From Sweltsa coloradensis (taxonomy: Eukaryota; Arthropoda; Insecta; Plecoptera; Chloroperlidae): a DNA stretch of 64,000 bases. Where the stretch lies: positions 186,001 to 250,000 of the forward strand of contig JAMZAV010000438.1 of NCBI GenBank assembly GCA_024449915.1, given 5' to 3'. Below the pieces are notes generated by a model that saw only the letters and a program-made list of their open reading frames with translations, ran no database searches and was not told the origin of the DNA. Within the stretch, counting starts at the first letter, position 1, and every line of letters begins with the position of its first letter. Shown here piece by piece: positions 1-12,639 of this stretch. Both the position numbers and the translations under genes were made by a program.

Positions 1-85
1 AAGAAATTACTAAATAGTTCGGCTTGTAGGCGTAATATAAATCTAAAAATCCATAAACGTCAATTTACGTGATTAGGTTACAAGA

Positions 86-215
86 CCAGCTGGCCGTTAT
101 GACTCATATACAGCTGTGAGTCTGCAAATAGGCAGCGCACGAAACTAAGGGACGTAGGTTCGAATCCCGCACGAACCAACGATTATGTCGTTGATTTCAT
201 CCATTCACGGTCTCA
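86..215 (+). mobile_element. tRNA-derived SINE-like fragment
   Basis: A perfect pol III B box (GGTTCGAATCCC, 157-168) follows a degenerate tRNA-like stretch. Downstream comes a short tail containing 'cacggtctcaaatat', related to the tail of the copy at 4447-4620. No cloverleaf with paired acceptor stems can be drawn, so this reads as a SINE remnant and not a tRNA gene. Confidence 0.45.
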
Positions 216-650
216 AATATCTAAATTATAGAACTTAAAATTCCAACTCCACACCGTTATGCATAAGCACAACCTTTCTGACAAAACAGGAACACTGTTA
301 AATATGAAAATATTAATGTAACATTTAATATTTTAGGTTTCTCGAGGCAAACAGAATTATGGTAAGAGTAAGTGATGAATAATTTCGTTTTATTGTCTCA
401 TTTCTACTGACGATTCGCAAATATATAATCAGTTTATTTTTATTATATCGCACCATGCGAACTTCAGATCGAAATAAGAAAGTTTTGTAGAATTCCAGAG
501 TTTGGTTTCAGACACAGACTTTGTACAACAGTGGTATGGTAACACATAACATTGTGCATGTATCACGGATGCCTCTGAGGCATACCTATATAAAGTATAC
601 TATCATGTAACAATTCGTAAATATATTTATCACTACACTTTGTTCCAACA

Positions 651-1190
651 TCATTTAGTTGGGTAAAGGGGTGTTTCCCCACCATTTAAATCTTGGGCAG
701 CACCAAAGCACCGGCCTGCCAAGCTCGGCACCTCATCTTCTTCCTCATTTTCTTGTCGTAACACCAACTCTCTCCACTTTTCCCTGTCCTCCCACCATCT
801 TTCTCTCACTTCAACCACTACCCACTCATCTTCTCTCTCCTCCACATCTGCCTGTACTTGATCTTGCCATCTATCTCGAGGTCTTCCCACTCTTCTCATA
901 TCATTCTTTAGCTCAAATGCTTGTCTTGGGATTCAATTCTTCTCCATTCTTCTCATATGACCATACCATCGTAGTCGCTCCTTTCCCATCTTGAACTTTA
1001 GACTCTCTATTCCTACTTTCTTCCTTATCATACTACTTCGTATCTTGTCCAACTTTGTCACACCTGCCACACTGCGTATGAACTTCACCTCAGCTGCCTG
1101 TAGAGCACTTTCTTCCTTCCAGCCCATTGGCCACGTTACAGCACCATATGTTAAAATAAGAAGGTAGTACATCTTATATAGGAAGAAATA
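651..1190 (-). pseudogene. RTE-like LINE, C-terminal tail of reverse transcriptase (frameshifted)
   Basis: Two overlapping - strand frames give the tail of an endonuclease-reverse transcriptase polyprotein. The first (1172 to 933) contains YGAVTWPMGWKEESALQAAE, then FIRSVAGVTKLDKIR and RLRWYGHMRRMEK. The second (899 to 651) carries GRPRDRWQDQVQADVEER and a W-rich segment ending DREKWRELVL. Order and spacing match the region after the polymerase domain in RTE/craTT-type LINEs (LRWYGH followed by GRPRKRW). The frame changes between the two blocks and no YADD-containing polymerase core lies upstream, so this is a dead 3' fragment. The family is recognised from its motifs; the exact clade is inferred. 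Confidence 0.8.
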
Positions 1191-1204
1191 AATAAATAAA
1201 ATAA

Positions 1205-1340
1205 ATAAATCCGTATTTAGAGTCTATCCACTCAGTTACACAACTGATTTTCAGTGGTGGACAGTAAACCAAAGCGACCAAGCCCAAGACCAAGCCCAAG
1301 TATAGGCCCCGACGCAATCGACGAAACTCAGCACACCGTT
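1205..1340 (-). mobile_element. SINE-X copy 1 (GCGTCGGGGCC family)
   Basis: The reverse complement matches the copies at 33829, 52828 and 59165: the gcgtcggggcc core, then a 'cttggtcgctttggtttact' block, then an actgagtgg block, 'actctaaatacaaat', and an A/T-rich (ATTT)n tail. No clear A or B box is visible. It is called SINE-like because of its short uniform length and simple-repeat tail. Confidence 0.6.
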
Positions 1341-1344
1341 ACAG

Positions 1345-4300
1345 GACCCGTGAGATCGTAGTTTATTAAGTAACTGGAATAATAATTAGGCAGCTTAATT
1401 AATGTTGCGTAGGTCAGGACTCAGATAGTTGGGGGGGGGGGGGGAGTAGTAGGATATTTATTAATAGGGTGTTGTGTCGTATTGATGTCACCAAACTATA
1501 TAACCTAGAAGGAGCGGGTAGGTATTTGTGAGGAATAATTATATTTTACGTTAAATAAATAAATTATGAATAACATAACGATGATAAAAAATTAGAACAA
1601 AAATCGTGTCCTCGGCTTTCACGGCTATAGTCATCATTACTTCTTAGAAGCCCCCAAGTTCTTGAAAAACATGAAACAAGACTAGAGACAATAATTAAAT
1701 CTATACCTTATAGACCTTAACTAAATAGAATAATACAAAAGAGAAAGAAGACAATGCTCAATATATAGACTACATTTATTCTGTTGTATTATTTGTTAGT
1801 ATTTCTTAATTACTTTTCGTTATTTTGTGTCCGTTTATGTATCTCATGTTTGTGTGTGTCCTCCTTTCTAAATAAGATTTTTATAACTAAAATAAACACC
1901 GTTGATGCCTGCATGAAGGCTTGGGCTCGCCGTATGGAACAAAATGGTGTGTTTCTTGGGTCGAATTCGAATAGTTTAGCGTTTGACACAAGAACAAAAA
2001 TAGAGTGTAAATCATACCAACATCGGCAAGAACAAAACAACTATCACACAACAACAACTACGACGACGATAACAACAATAGACCCAATCGTTGGCATACA
2101 AATAGGCATAGCATCTGCCGCTACACTATAATATGCAGTAACATATATAATACATGATGATTTTAATGGTTGGTGTGTTTTCTTTGTCATTCAACACAAC
2201 TTGGTATAATCAACTCCAGCAACCAAAGATAAATAAAGCTGTTGCGAAATGTAGAAGTCAATGCAAGTAACAAATTAAGTAACCAGAAAAACTCGTCAAT
2301 TATCATTATTATAGAGACAGAAATAAACATTCAAAAATTAATTAAATCAAACTGCCCCTTATGCATTCCACAAATAATTATTTGAATTTTTAAAACCGCA
2401 ATATCATATATACAAAACAAATTGTATTTAAAGCGGAAGCATAATCATCCATTTAGCGTTCAAAAACAATACTGTTGTCATGCAAATCGTTTTGGTAACT
2501 AAAAAATATGCGAAATTTATTACCAAAGCCATGATTAAGTAGGTATATATTAGTTCACAAGTGACAACGAATTTTATGATACTTTAACTTGAAATTAATA
2601 TTTTGGTTTGTCTTCCAAATAATGACATGAATTTATCTCTATGTTGCACCATCGTTTTAGTGTAGATTGCCGTGGCGGCTAAAGGTTGCTCCCTCATCAA
2701 CATGGATTTATTCTAATGGTGAATCATAGTATGCGTGGATGAGTAAAACGACTTTGGGGCGAGGGCGAGAGGGATGTCGTGATTTCGGTTGAGGAAGCCG
2801 CTGGAGTAAGCGCATCAGGGGTCAGGCGGCTAACAGTTCTTGGCAAATAACTAGCTGTCTATTGGGTCAGATATGTCGGTAAAAGAATGATAACAATGTA
2901 AATAGGCACGGGTCAATCAGCCCAAAAATGAGCGAACTACTTTACGGTCGTTGAAGAATACAAATATAATTGAATTGACCGTGTTTGCTATTGGTGGAGG
3001 CGCGGTTCAAACTAGAATATACAACTACTTCACTACTTCCTCAAAGTATATTCCCTTCTTTTGTCCACATACTTCTATTCATCTTTTGTTTTATACTTTC
3101 ATTTTTAGTTCATATTTTAAACCTAATTATCTTTCCGTGTATTTATAACTATGTAGCCTAATGTTATTTGATTCATTTGTTTTTTTTCACTTGCGAGCTG
3201 AATGCTTATTGCAACATGCTTACTTATAATCTTAAATTAATATATCATGTAGCCTAAGGTATTAGTTAATATTATTATTATTTTATTATGTATATGATTA
3301 TTATTTGCATTTTTTATATTATATTATTAATTAATTATATTATGATTCTATATTATTATTATTATTATAATGAAGGACATTTAGATAAATACGACTTAAT
3401 GCGTAAGCTAATAATATGTATTTGTTATTTGAAAAAAGTGAAATAGGAAAAAGGGGTTACAGCTTTCTATAAAATGTTATATATTTTTTTTTGATTGATA
3501 TTTTACATTGACCTACTGATCCAAATCATCGTTTGAAATAGGTTATTAATAATTAGATAAATAAAGATGTAAATTAACAAGGTTAAATCAGGATGCAATT
3601 ATCTATTTTGGTATTTAAGTGTGGATGGGTGTAACAACTCACGACCTGTTTGCGTGTTCATTATAGTCTTTGTCGTCTATATTAGCCTCATCACGCATTA
3701 GCGAACGCACGTTCCGCGCCGACGAAGACTCGACGATACAGCGCGTAGCTGCACCGTTGTGAATCCTGTAATCGATGACCCACTGCTGTGAATCTAAGTT
3801 ATACATTTACTAACAACTTGGTGTTTATGCGAGAGATGCGGCTATAGGTCAAATACCGTGTATTTAATTAAACACTTAAACGCTCAAAGCCGACAAACTT
3901 GACGAATGTTTTGCAGACAAAAAACAAACGCACTGAGGCTGTGTAGTTCGTATATATTGTGAATATATTTAGCGCGTAATTTATATTCCTAAATCTTGTA
4001 CAATTTAGTTATATTAACTAATTGTGTAAGATTATAAAAAGTGAATAAATGAATAGTTTCGATCTATTTCCATGTATGTTATTATTTCAATTTATTGTTT
4101 CATTGTATCCTCTCACATCTGAAGTAGGTAGAGATTAACATGTCAAACAGCTTAGATTAATATATACGCATTTCTAATTTAAAGTGTATCTAAATACTTT
4201 CGGACAGTTCTCCTTAACCACGAGTAAAGAACGTAATGGGATTTGTATTTTTCGTGACCAAGAAAAGTACAAAATCGTTAATAGTAACTCGAAAATATAT

Positions 4301-4440
4301 TAGATAAAATAATTGACAATATAAATATAAGGCACTGTTCAAAAATATATATTAAAATTTAAAAATAATACTTAGATATGTCAAACGATTTACTGTTATA
4401 TATATATCTGAATTTAGATTTTATTCATATTTTAATTTAG
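1345..4440. other. AT-rich intergenic DNA with no gene seen
   Basis: There is no convincing coding exon. It holds a poly-G run near 1431-1444, short CAA/CGA triplet runs near 2045-2080, and strings of TTA/ATT near 3260-3370. The short open frames here have no recognisable domain. The more GC-balanced patches at 2660-2860 and 3640-3800 look like old repeat or regulatory DNA but could not be identified. Confidence 0.5.
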
Positions 4441-4446
4441 TATGAC

Positions 4447-4620
4447 CGTCCGCGGTGGCACATACGATTAGGGCGCTGGTCCGAAGGGTATATGGACGAG
4501 GACGTGAGTTCGAATCCATCAAACGAGATGGATTTTGTAATCGTCTCACCACTCGCCGTCTCGAATAGCCTTATAGTGCATTAAAATAAGACGTAAAGCA
4601 ACAACAATCACCGTCATCAA
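4447..4620 (+). mobile_element. tRNA-headed SINE with the tail shared by the 5S SINE
   Basis: The tRNA-like head starts 'gtccgcggtggcacatacga' and has a B-box-like segment (gagttcgaatcc, about 4507-4518). The tail reads 'caccactcgccgtctcgaat' followed by gtgcattaaaataagacgtaaagcaa. The same tail, with few differences, ends the 5S-derived SINE at 50385-50830, so two SINE families with different promoters use one 3' tail. Confidence 0.7.
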
Positions 4621-4959
4621 TTTTGGGCATGAACGGTTCTAGCATGTTCTTGCATTATCAAAATACCTGTTCGCTCAAATAGTTCGATGTGTAAAATGTC
4701 TATATGTGTACCTTAGATTAAATCAAAATTATTGAATGCGTAAGCTCTGAATACAATGTATTTGTTAAATATTACAATGCCCCATGAAAATCTAAAATTA
4801 CAAAAGAGATTTAACAATTAAAATCTGATTTAATGCAATTCAAACCCTGGGCACGGAAAGTCAAGGTAAACATTAGACACTTTTTACGGCTCGCAATCTG
4901 CCCTTATGCGTTTGTTACTTGATTTTATAATGGTTTGCTATCTCGTAAAACGAAACGAT

Positions 4960-5640
4960 CCCTTTTTTCCATACCCAGCAAAAGCCCATGCACCCACTTT
5001 TTAATACTGAACATTAGGCATTGAATGTTCTTTCCCGAGACGAATTAATTTAGTGACTCCCGTCGTCCGCCCCACTTTCAACATCCATTACTAAAACACG
5101 TCGCAGCTCCCAAACACTTATTTGATGGAACCTTCTCAAGAGACATTGGTCTTCTCTTTCAACACTCTGTTCACTGATTGAAACAACTCGGGGAGGGTCG
5201 GAATAAATTGGCCATATTTGTCGAGCGCTGGCTGAAATGGAAAAAGCTTATGTTTGCCGAGCCGAATTGAGACACCCTTATAGCTAATGGGTCACTTACT
5301 GTTGAGAGTGGAAGGGGGAGATTGCTCCGTTGTAATCACCATTGTCAACTTAATATGCATATCCAGAAAACGTTTTCCTTGTTCTAACCGACAATTTGCA
5401 AAGTAAAGATCTCTCGATTTCCGACTCCATTAATGGCCCTGAAATGTTTCGTCGACTGTCGTTTGTTTCCTCTGCTTAAAATCGCGTTCTTTCTTCCAAA
5501 GTATGGAGATTAGGCTCACTTTATGCTGGGTATTTGCATAAGCCGAAAGAAAGAAAATCAGTTTTATAACTGAATTGGATAACGCTAACATAGCGAGGGC
5601 ATTTTATCCTTTACATTCAGTTGAACATTATTGGCGTTAG
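4960..5640. promoter_or_regulatory. Candidate cis-regulatory block (unique-looking, octamer motif)
   Basis: About 680 bp without simple repeats, with balanced base composition and no similarity to other parts of the window. It contains an exact POU/octamer motif ATTTGCAT (5532-5539), an 'aatatgcatat' element, and several TAAT homeodomain cores. It lies upstream of the LMX1 LIM1 exon and could be an enhancer in an upstream intron. The motifs are seen; the regulatory role is inference. Confidence 0.25.
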
Positions 5641-5643
5641 AAA

Positions 5644-5663
5644 CACACACACACACACACACA
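5644..5663. repeat. (AC)n microsatellite
   Basis: About ten AC dinucleotides in a row. Confidence 0.9.
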
Positions 5664-8280
5664 ACTAAGAATTTATAGATGTTCGGGAACTTTTTTTCAT
5701 TAATCACAGCGCAATTTGTTATAACCCAATTAATGTTATTTCGATAACTTAACTGGAACTGTGGTATATGGGCTATGCTATTTTAAATATATCCCAAAAC
5801 AAATAATTATAAATAATAAACTGAATAAGTTTTGCAACGATAAAACTTGAGCAGAGACAACTCCAGTAATAATGCACTCTAAATAAGTTTTAATCTCAAG
5901 ATCTGGCAAAACTGGAAAAGGGTTTTATTCGTAACATTTGGGGACGCAAGAACTTACGCTTCATATATGTACAGAAACTGTAGTCTACGTTATATTTGTA
6001 TGTCTCCGTCATTTTTAATGGAACAAAACCAAAACCACAATCATAATTGAGTAAGAAAAGTTGTGTGGCCAGGAAAATTGTACAAAATATTATTGAGGAC
6101 TCAAAGAATTGGGCGCTGTCATCGTTAATTACAGGCACAGTTATCGCCATAGTGACAGTTAATAGAGCTCCAGCACAGCAGCCCAACATGATAGGCCTAC
6201 AAGATTAGCGCGATATCCGGTTCATCGAGCTAATGAACGGAATGCCGAGGAATGTCTAATAGAGAGCGAACAGCAAAGTTACAATCGATAAGTTGAATGC
6301 CAAAGATTGTTAAGTTGAAGGCCCACTAAACTGTAACAGGAACACAGTTAGATCTATACTACTAGTTTACACGAGAAGATAACCTGGCATTTAGTTTACT
6401 TTGCCTAGTTGTACTAAGGTAAAAACTTTGTGCATTTGACATCGTAGTGAACCAGTATTGCGGTTTATTTGCCTGTGTGACGGACTGCATCAGGGCAACA
6501 AGCGGCCTTGCGCTTTTCAAAACCAACATACAAAGCAAGTATGAATAACGCTTAGTAAATGAAGGGTCGTACTCGTGGGGGTGTAAGGCAAGTTTAACTT
6601 TCCACAATCGTCTTACGCTACAAAGTAATCTTGTTGTTTTAAACGCGATATAACTTATTTAGAGTTGTTTTCATCAAATCAACAATAAAAATGCGACCAC
6701 GAAAGAAACAAAAATTGATAAATGTAACACAATGGTAATGTGTATTCTGTTGATTGTAGATTCACTTGCAGATTGACGAGTAAAATGTATGTTGCAAAGA
6801 AACTCTCGAACACATTATTTATTTCAAATAACAACAAAACATTGGACAGAATTCGTGGACACCAATGCGTATCACTTTTATCTTACACAACTGAAAAATT
6901 GGATCACAAACATTATTGGTGGTGGATTTTTTTAAACCGTAAAACGTAATGTAAAAACACGACATTTCTTTTAAAAACGAGTAAAGTTTTGTCAAAAAAT
7001 ATGTACAAAATAGGTTGTAAATCGTAGTTTTTGTTGGCGAAAACGATATTCAATTCACTAATTTAATTAGTACTTTATGTCAAAACTCTTATTTATGATC
7101 AATTCAGACACAAAATGAGGTGTTTTGTGTTTGAAAATAGTGATAACTGTTAGATTTAAATATAAAAATATGTTTACTCACCCGCCTTTTGTTTTGCAAC
7201 TCTTGGAGTTGCCACGGAGTTTTCTTAAACCTTGTGTAAAATACTAACAGATTAAAACTAGTAAAATAATTTATTATTACACTACCCAGTATTATTGATC
7301 GACCTCCTATAATCGATTTGCTTTTTGGCACTTTGGTGTACACTTTTGTATTTTTGTGGAGTAGGATTGCACAAAAACAATTATTTCTGAAACGTCAGTA
7401 TTATTTTAGGCCTATAATTTTGCATATTATCAGGCAATGTGTAAACTTAATTATCATATTAATCGCGTAAGTAAAACCGAAGTAAGTACACATGTCTGGG
7501 TCACCCACCAGTTCTTACTCCTACAACGAATTTGAGCGTATTTAATTATTGCCGACAAAACCGACTTACCTTCACATAGTTCTCGTGAAGTATGTATCAA
7601 TAAACAAACAAGGTTCACCTTATATCAACAAGTTGAACTTTCTTGACCACGCGCTAAACTTGCTGTGAACTCCAATTAACTTTACTAATTTAATTACGGA
7701 ACGAGTAACGATAGGTGAACGTTACACGAGCCTATATTTAGGTCTTTGTTGTAATTAAGCCAGCAATTTATTTCAATTCCACTACTAAGCGTTGACATGT
7801 TTAGGTCCTGTACATTGCGACCCCCTCCCTCGGTGATGGTAAAGTCAACACAGTACCCGACGCGATGTCATACGCATGCGCTGATACACTTGTTAACACC
7901 TCGACCGCGGTCACTCGGTGAATAGAGGTAGCCCATGGATGTAAATTTCTTGTCTGCATTTGTGTGGATTGTGTTACAGCACAACAACCACTCGCATAAA
8001 ACTGTACGTAAACTCTTTCAAAATGGTAAAAAGGATCAACGTGCATTGTCAAACAATATTTACATTTTGTTCAATTGACGAATTGAGTGATACAAATAAA
8101 ATATATTTAATTGTCTACCCCTATATCATATTATCATATCACAAGAAACGATTTTCAGATGCGGACATTAAACATTTTGTGTTTTGTGTAATTATGGTTA
8201 TGTCACAATTTACGTACAATACTGCATATTATTTTTGTATTATTTAGATAGATACAAGTCAACTCTAGGTATTAAATATA
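5664..8280. other. AT-rich DNA with no gene seen
   Basis: The open frames here (for example 5896-6189 and 7104-7343 on the - strand) have no domain, no splice context and AT-driven composition. No transposon family found elsewhere in the window is recognisable here. Confidence 0.5.
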
Positions 8281-8399
8281 CAGACTTCACCCGGGGTTTA
8301 AACCCTAGTCGGTCCACATTCTGAGCGGGATCACCAACTAACGAATATTAATAAAAACTATAGGCCCTACACAAATTTTATGTAAATCAATCCAAAAAT

Positions 8400-8486
8400 T
8401 TAAAAAAATCCTACTCAGCGGGGTATCGAACCCCGGTCTCCCGATTGCCGGTCAAATGCTTAACCCCAAGCAACCGACGGTTAACT
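8400..8486 (-). mobile_element. tRNA-like SINE head with pol III terminator
   Basis: The reverse complement contains a perfect T-arm (CGGGG-TTCGATA-CCCCG), an A-box-like 'cttggggttaag', and a T-run terminator just downstream of 'gagtagga'. The acceptor stem does not pair, so it is tRNA-derived and not a working tRNA gene. A related GC-rich patch (cccggggtttaaacccta) lies at 8290-8335. Confidence 0.5.
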
Positions 8487-8489
8487 TCA

Positions 8490-9650
8490 TAACATCTTAG
8501 ATTGTTGGTGCATTGTAAATATGAATTTGTAATTTCTGGATTGACTTACATAAAATCAATTACACCTACGGGAGTGTTTCCCAATTAATTAAATTGAGAA
8601 ATATACACAAATTATTATCAATTCCATTTATTGCGTCATAGTAGTGAACACGCTAGCATCATGGAACTTTTAAACAAAACATGTTAATTTTGGCCGAAAC
8701 TAAGAAGGTATATTCGAAGTTAAACGTGTAGCGGAACCCCTTACGCCGAGGAGTATTACTTGACTAATGCGCGTGTGTTCACATCCTTGTGGCTCCCGAG
8801 GGTGCGAGGTTAAAAGTGTAAGCAGGACTGATATGGAGGTTCCCTAGGGAGTAGTTTGTCTGGAGGGATGCTACGTTATTGCCGCACGCACACGATGTTC
8901 GGGACTCCCTCTGGGGTTAGTGAGATTTGCTTGTGTGACGTAGCATAAATGGTCCGGAAGACGTACGTTACAGAAGTCGTTTAAATACGTAGTAGTTATA
9001 AGTTGACTTTCTGAAACCATTATTCTACGCTTTCATTTATTAATTCCATGATTACATTATAATCATTAACAAAATTACATCGATCATAGCCTTTAAACAT
9101 AACGTTGTATATCGTATACCTGAAAAGTATTAAAATATATTAATTTTTAAACTACGTAATAAAAATTAGCAATAAGTATAAAGTAACCTTTAAATAAACA
9201 ATAAATAATATTCCAATTGTCTGTTTGCGAGTATGGCACGACATATTATAAGGTTTTTGGTAGTTGATTACAAATGTATTAGGTTTACTGACGGTTCTAG
9301 GAGGCGGTCTGACTCTGATTTAGTGGAGCCAGCCCATGCGAATAGTGATGCAAAGAACACATTCGCGTAACTTCGACAATTCGTCTCTGCTGTAGTGAAA
9401 TTCACCATAATTTTTTCGCTTGTCTAGTTCCCGTAGATAATATTAAATTGTAAGTGGTAGTATTTAAAAATAATATTAAGATCAAACAATTAGAATAACA
9501 TAGAATAATCCACAAAAGAACACAACAGAACGTATATTGTAGAAATTTGGTGGAGGTGCCGGGTCTCCGACATTTTCTTTTATTATTATTTCTTCAAAAT
9601 GACGTATCGAATACAATGTCTCGTTCGTATGAGGAAAGTTTTGATTTACT
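8490..9650. other. No gene seen; one unidentified GC-rich patch
   Basis: 8720-8960 is clearly richer in G+C than its flanks but has no open frame with a domain and no terminal repeats that could be found. The phrase 'ttggtggaggtgccg' at about 9547 recurs at 25521 and in near form at 34100, marking a dispersed repeat of unknown type. Confidence 0.4.
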
Positions 9651-9778
<128 letters not shown>

Positions 9779-9779
9779 G

Positions 9780-11040
9780 ATTTGTATTGCTTAGCGTATC
9801 ATATTAATGCGGGAGGATAGTAAAGGCACACACTCCGTCGAGCCATGTTTGGACAATCAAGTGATTTGTTTTGTTGACATAGACGCCCACATAAGAAGCA
9901 ACATGTTTGCAAATTCGCTGCCAACATGTTTTTAACAACCTACTTAACACAAGAAATGAATGAAATTTGTTATTAATGACGTTGTGAGTTGTACGTTTAT
10001 TTATAAAAATAAGACATTTCCGGTTTCTCGTTTTCTTTTTAGCCTCAAGGCGTAGATGGCAAACATTAGGCCTACTGTAAAAGTACTGTAGTACTTTCAA
10101 TTTTCACACAAAAAACTTTCCTGCTAAAATATGTTTTTGTGTCACCCAAAAAATGTACTTTTTCTGATTTTTTTTTTAAATTTACGATTGGCAAGAAGCT
10201 CAACCAACAGATTATTTCTAATAAACGTTTTCAAATGAATGATGATTGAACAAAGGTATATAATTATTGCGATTATTTTAAACAGTGTAAGACTTATTTT
10301 TTTTTCGAATATTCTACTTTTACATAATTTTTGGTGGAGATATCTCGAATGAATCTCGCTAAAAATGATTTGTTAATCGATTATATTTCCCCCATCTCGT
10401 GCATTTTTCCATGAGTTTTCCCTCGCACCTTCTATCAAGCTATACACCCCTAGGGTTTTCAAATGAAAGATTTCGCCTTGTATTAATTTCTCTCCTGCCG
10501 GGCGGATGAGTTGTTGTCGATCGCTTCGAAGCGCTCGCGAGGAGGTGTTAGCCGACAATGAAGCGCAGTGAAGCGAGGACCGGAAGAATTTCCCACTTCA
10601 TTGCAGCCTCTCCTTATGAAGGAACGGTATTGATGTGTGTGTGCTTCGGTACAGTACGGTAGGAAAGGAACGTAACTCAGTTACACTCCACTGATTTTTT
10701 TTCCTATTGATTTTTGATCAGGGATGATATTTTGCTGGTTACCATTTTCAAATCAAAATCTGCATTATTTATCATTCTATCATCTACTAACTAATAGAAC
10801 AATCTTGTATGAAAAGCCCTTCTTTGGAATTGCATTTGTAATTATTTTGCTTCATACCTTACTCCCAGTGAGTATGCTGTGGTACACTAATGATCGAGGT
10901 TACTCATGAAATAAAGTAACAGATAATTTCACAGTGTGAATCATTAGAAAGCGAAACTGTCAGTTGTGCGTGTGTCAAGAAAGTTTTGATTACACTATAG
11001 GGTTTATTTCTCGATTTGGTTTGTCGGGAAACACTCCCGT
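9780..11040. other. No gene seen
   Basis: AT-rich sequence with one GC-rich patch (10480-10600, 'gatcgcttcgaagcgctcgc' and 'gaagcgcagtgaagcgagg') whose short palindromes resemble the GCTTCGCTCG transposon ends seen elsewhere. No exon or domain is recognisable. Confidence 0.4.
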
Positions 11041-11310
11041 AGGTGTAATTGTTATTATTTTACTACAATTCAGAAATTAAAAAAGTCCGCCCCAACCGGG
11101 ATTCGAACCACGGGTCTCCCACATTCCAGGTGACCGTCTTAGTTCTTAATTCAGATCTATAATGCAACTACAATTCAGAGATTAAAATGAACCCGTCCTG
11201 ATGGTCTAGTGGTTAAGACGCTCACCTGGAATGTGGGAGACTCGTGGTTCGAATCCCGGTTGGGGCGGACTTTTTAATTTCTGAATTGTAGTAAAATAAT
11301 TACACTATAG
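11041..11310. mobile_element. Head-to-head inverted pair of Glu-type tRNA-derived elements
   Basis: The right arm (about 11191-11305) holds a tRNA-like body: A box 'tggtctagtggttaagacg', B box GGTTCGAATCCC, and an acceptor stem in which CCGTCCT pairs with GGGGCGG. The left arm (about 11045-11140) is its reverse complement, including the flanking 'actacaattcag' and 'gtaaaataatt'. The body resembles tRNA-Glu (ATGGTCTAGTGGTTA), but the T stem has mismatches, so a mature tRNA is unlikely. The arms could fold into a long hairpin around about 11150. Confidence 0.75.
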
Positions 11311-11651
11311 GGGTCAGAGGGCGGGATCCGCGTTGTGCTCCATCCATTTCCATCAAGCTGGCACCTGCACCATGGAGATTTGAATCCTGGCGAAACGTAC
11401 TTCTTCCTCTTATTCAGATTATGTATACACCGGAAACCGTATTAACCTCTTCCTCACTTGTTATCCAATATCGATTGTTTTTTGCACATATTATTTTCCT
11501 AATTGATCCGTTGATTCAATCGGAGAACAACCTAATTCGCCAACCAACAATGTGTTTTTTTTTACAGTAAGGGGGGGCATATTAATCTTTAATTAATGTT
11601 TGTTTCAAATGTAGAAGATTGTGTATATTTTGAGTCAGTGTTTAAGGTGTA

Positions 11652-11760
11652 AACTAGGAAACGCTCTGTTGGACGCGTTGATAAGCGAGCACGTGCTATA
11701 GCTAGACCCACATTGCAATTTATTAAAATTGTAAAATTTGCGACGTTCGCTGTCCACGGG
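11652..11760 (+). mobile_element. Family E1 element, copy 1, left segment
   Basis: Starts 'actaggaaacgct' and continues 'ggacgcgttgataagcgagc' to 'gacgttcgctgtccac'. It matches the uninterrupted E1 copy at 23185-23300 base for base over most of its length. Copy 1 then breaks off and resumes at 21793, so the DNA between is an insertion into this element. Confidence 0.85.
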
Positions 11761-11789
11761 CCCCCTAGTAGCACACCGTTAAGTGCCAT

Positions 11790-12500
11790 GCATGGGCCAT
11801 GGACGATTATCTTATCGTCCGCGCATGGGCCATGCCCAACACTCGTAGATGGGCCATGCAACGTTTTGGCCGCGAGTCCAACCAAAACCCATCGATGGTT
11901 TTTAAACATGGCACTTGCATGGCTAGCGCCAATTAGCCATGCAGGACACAAGGTACTCGTACTTGTCAGTACCATGCGTGAAAGTCGCGCATGGGCCATG
12001 TCCTACTCTCGTCCATGGGCCATGCAACGTTTTGGCCGCGAGTACAACCAAAACCCATGGACGATTTTTAAACATGGCACATGCATGGTTAGCTTAAATT
12101 ACCCATGCCTACTTTTCTGCACCATGCGTGCTAATCGCGCAACGCCCAATCCACTTTAACGCGAAAGGGCCCCAATCCCGGGGAAATCGGGGATGGGCCA
12201 TGTCCCCCCTAACCCGGGCCAAGGGCCATGAAACTTTTTTTGGCCCGCGAGTAAAACCCAAAAAACCCAGGGACGATTTTTAAACAGGGGCGAAATGCAG
12301 GGGAACCTAAAAACCCAGCCTATTTTAAAAATTAAAAAACGCGTGGAAATCGCGCAGGGCCATGCACTTTGATCGCCAGGGGCCCAAAAGCCCGACTTCG
12401 TCGTTTGGGCCCCATGCAACTTTTTGGCCGCGATTTACAATAAAAATTTTTTTGGGAGGACTTTTAAAACATGGCACTTGCAGGGTTTAAAGAGTGGGAA
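11790..12500. repeat. ~165-bp satellite, about four units
   Basis: Each unit contains 'catgggccatg', 'caacgttttggccgcgagt', 'aaaacccat' and 'tttttaaacatggcac'. Units begin near 11825, 11992 and 12195, with a partial unit from about 12400. The first two are clean. From about 12150 the same words appear with inflated G/C and A/T homopolymers. Confidence 0.85.
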
Positions 12501-12639
12501 ACTCCCCTGGGGCTTCCCCCCTTTGCGTGGCGCAAATGTAGGGATAATACCCCTGACACCCCTTGTCATTAGGGACCCAAATGTACTGAGGTAAAAAAGA
12601 CCTTATTGATTCTCCTCAGAAAGAGAGACCAGAGTACTA

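Noticed and set aside
1784..2131. 115-codon + strand frame ending in a Thr run
   Set aside because: The Thr run is a short ACA/ACG repeat, and the rest is AT-driven without domain.
8400..8486. tRNA gene on the - strand
   Set aside because: T-arm and terminator are good, but the acceptor stem does not pair.
11191..11270. Functional tRNA-Glu or tRNA-Ser gene
   Set aside because: The T stem has mismatches, the anticodon would not match the Glu-like body, and the unit is part of an inverted SINE-like pair.
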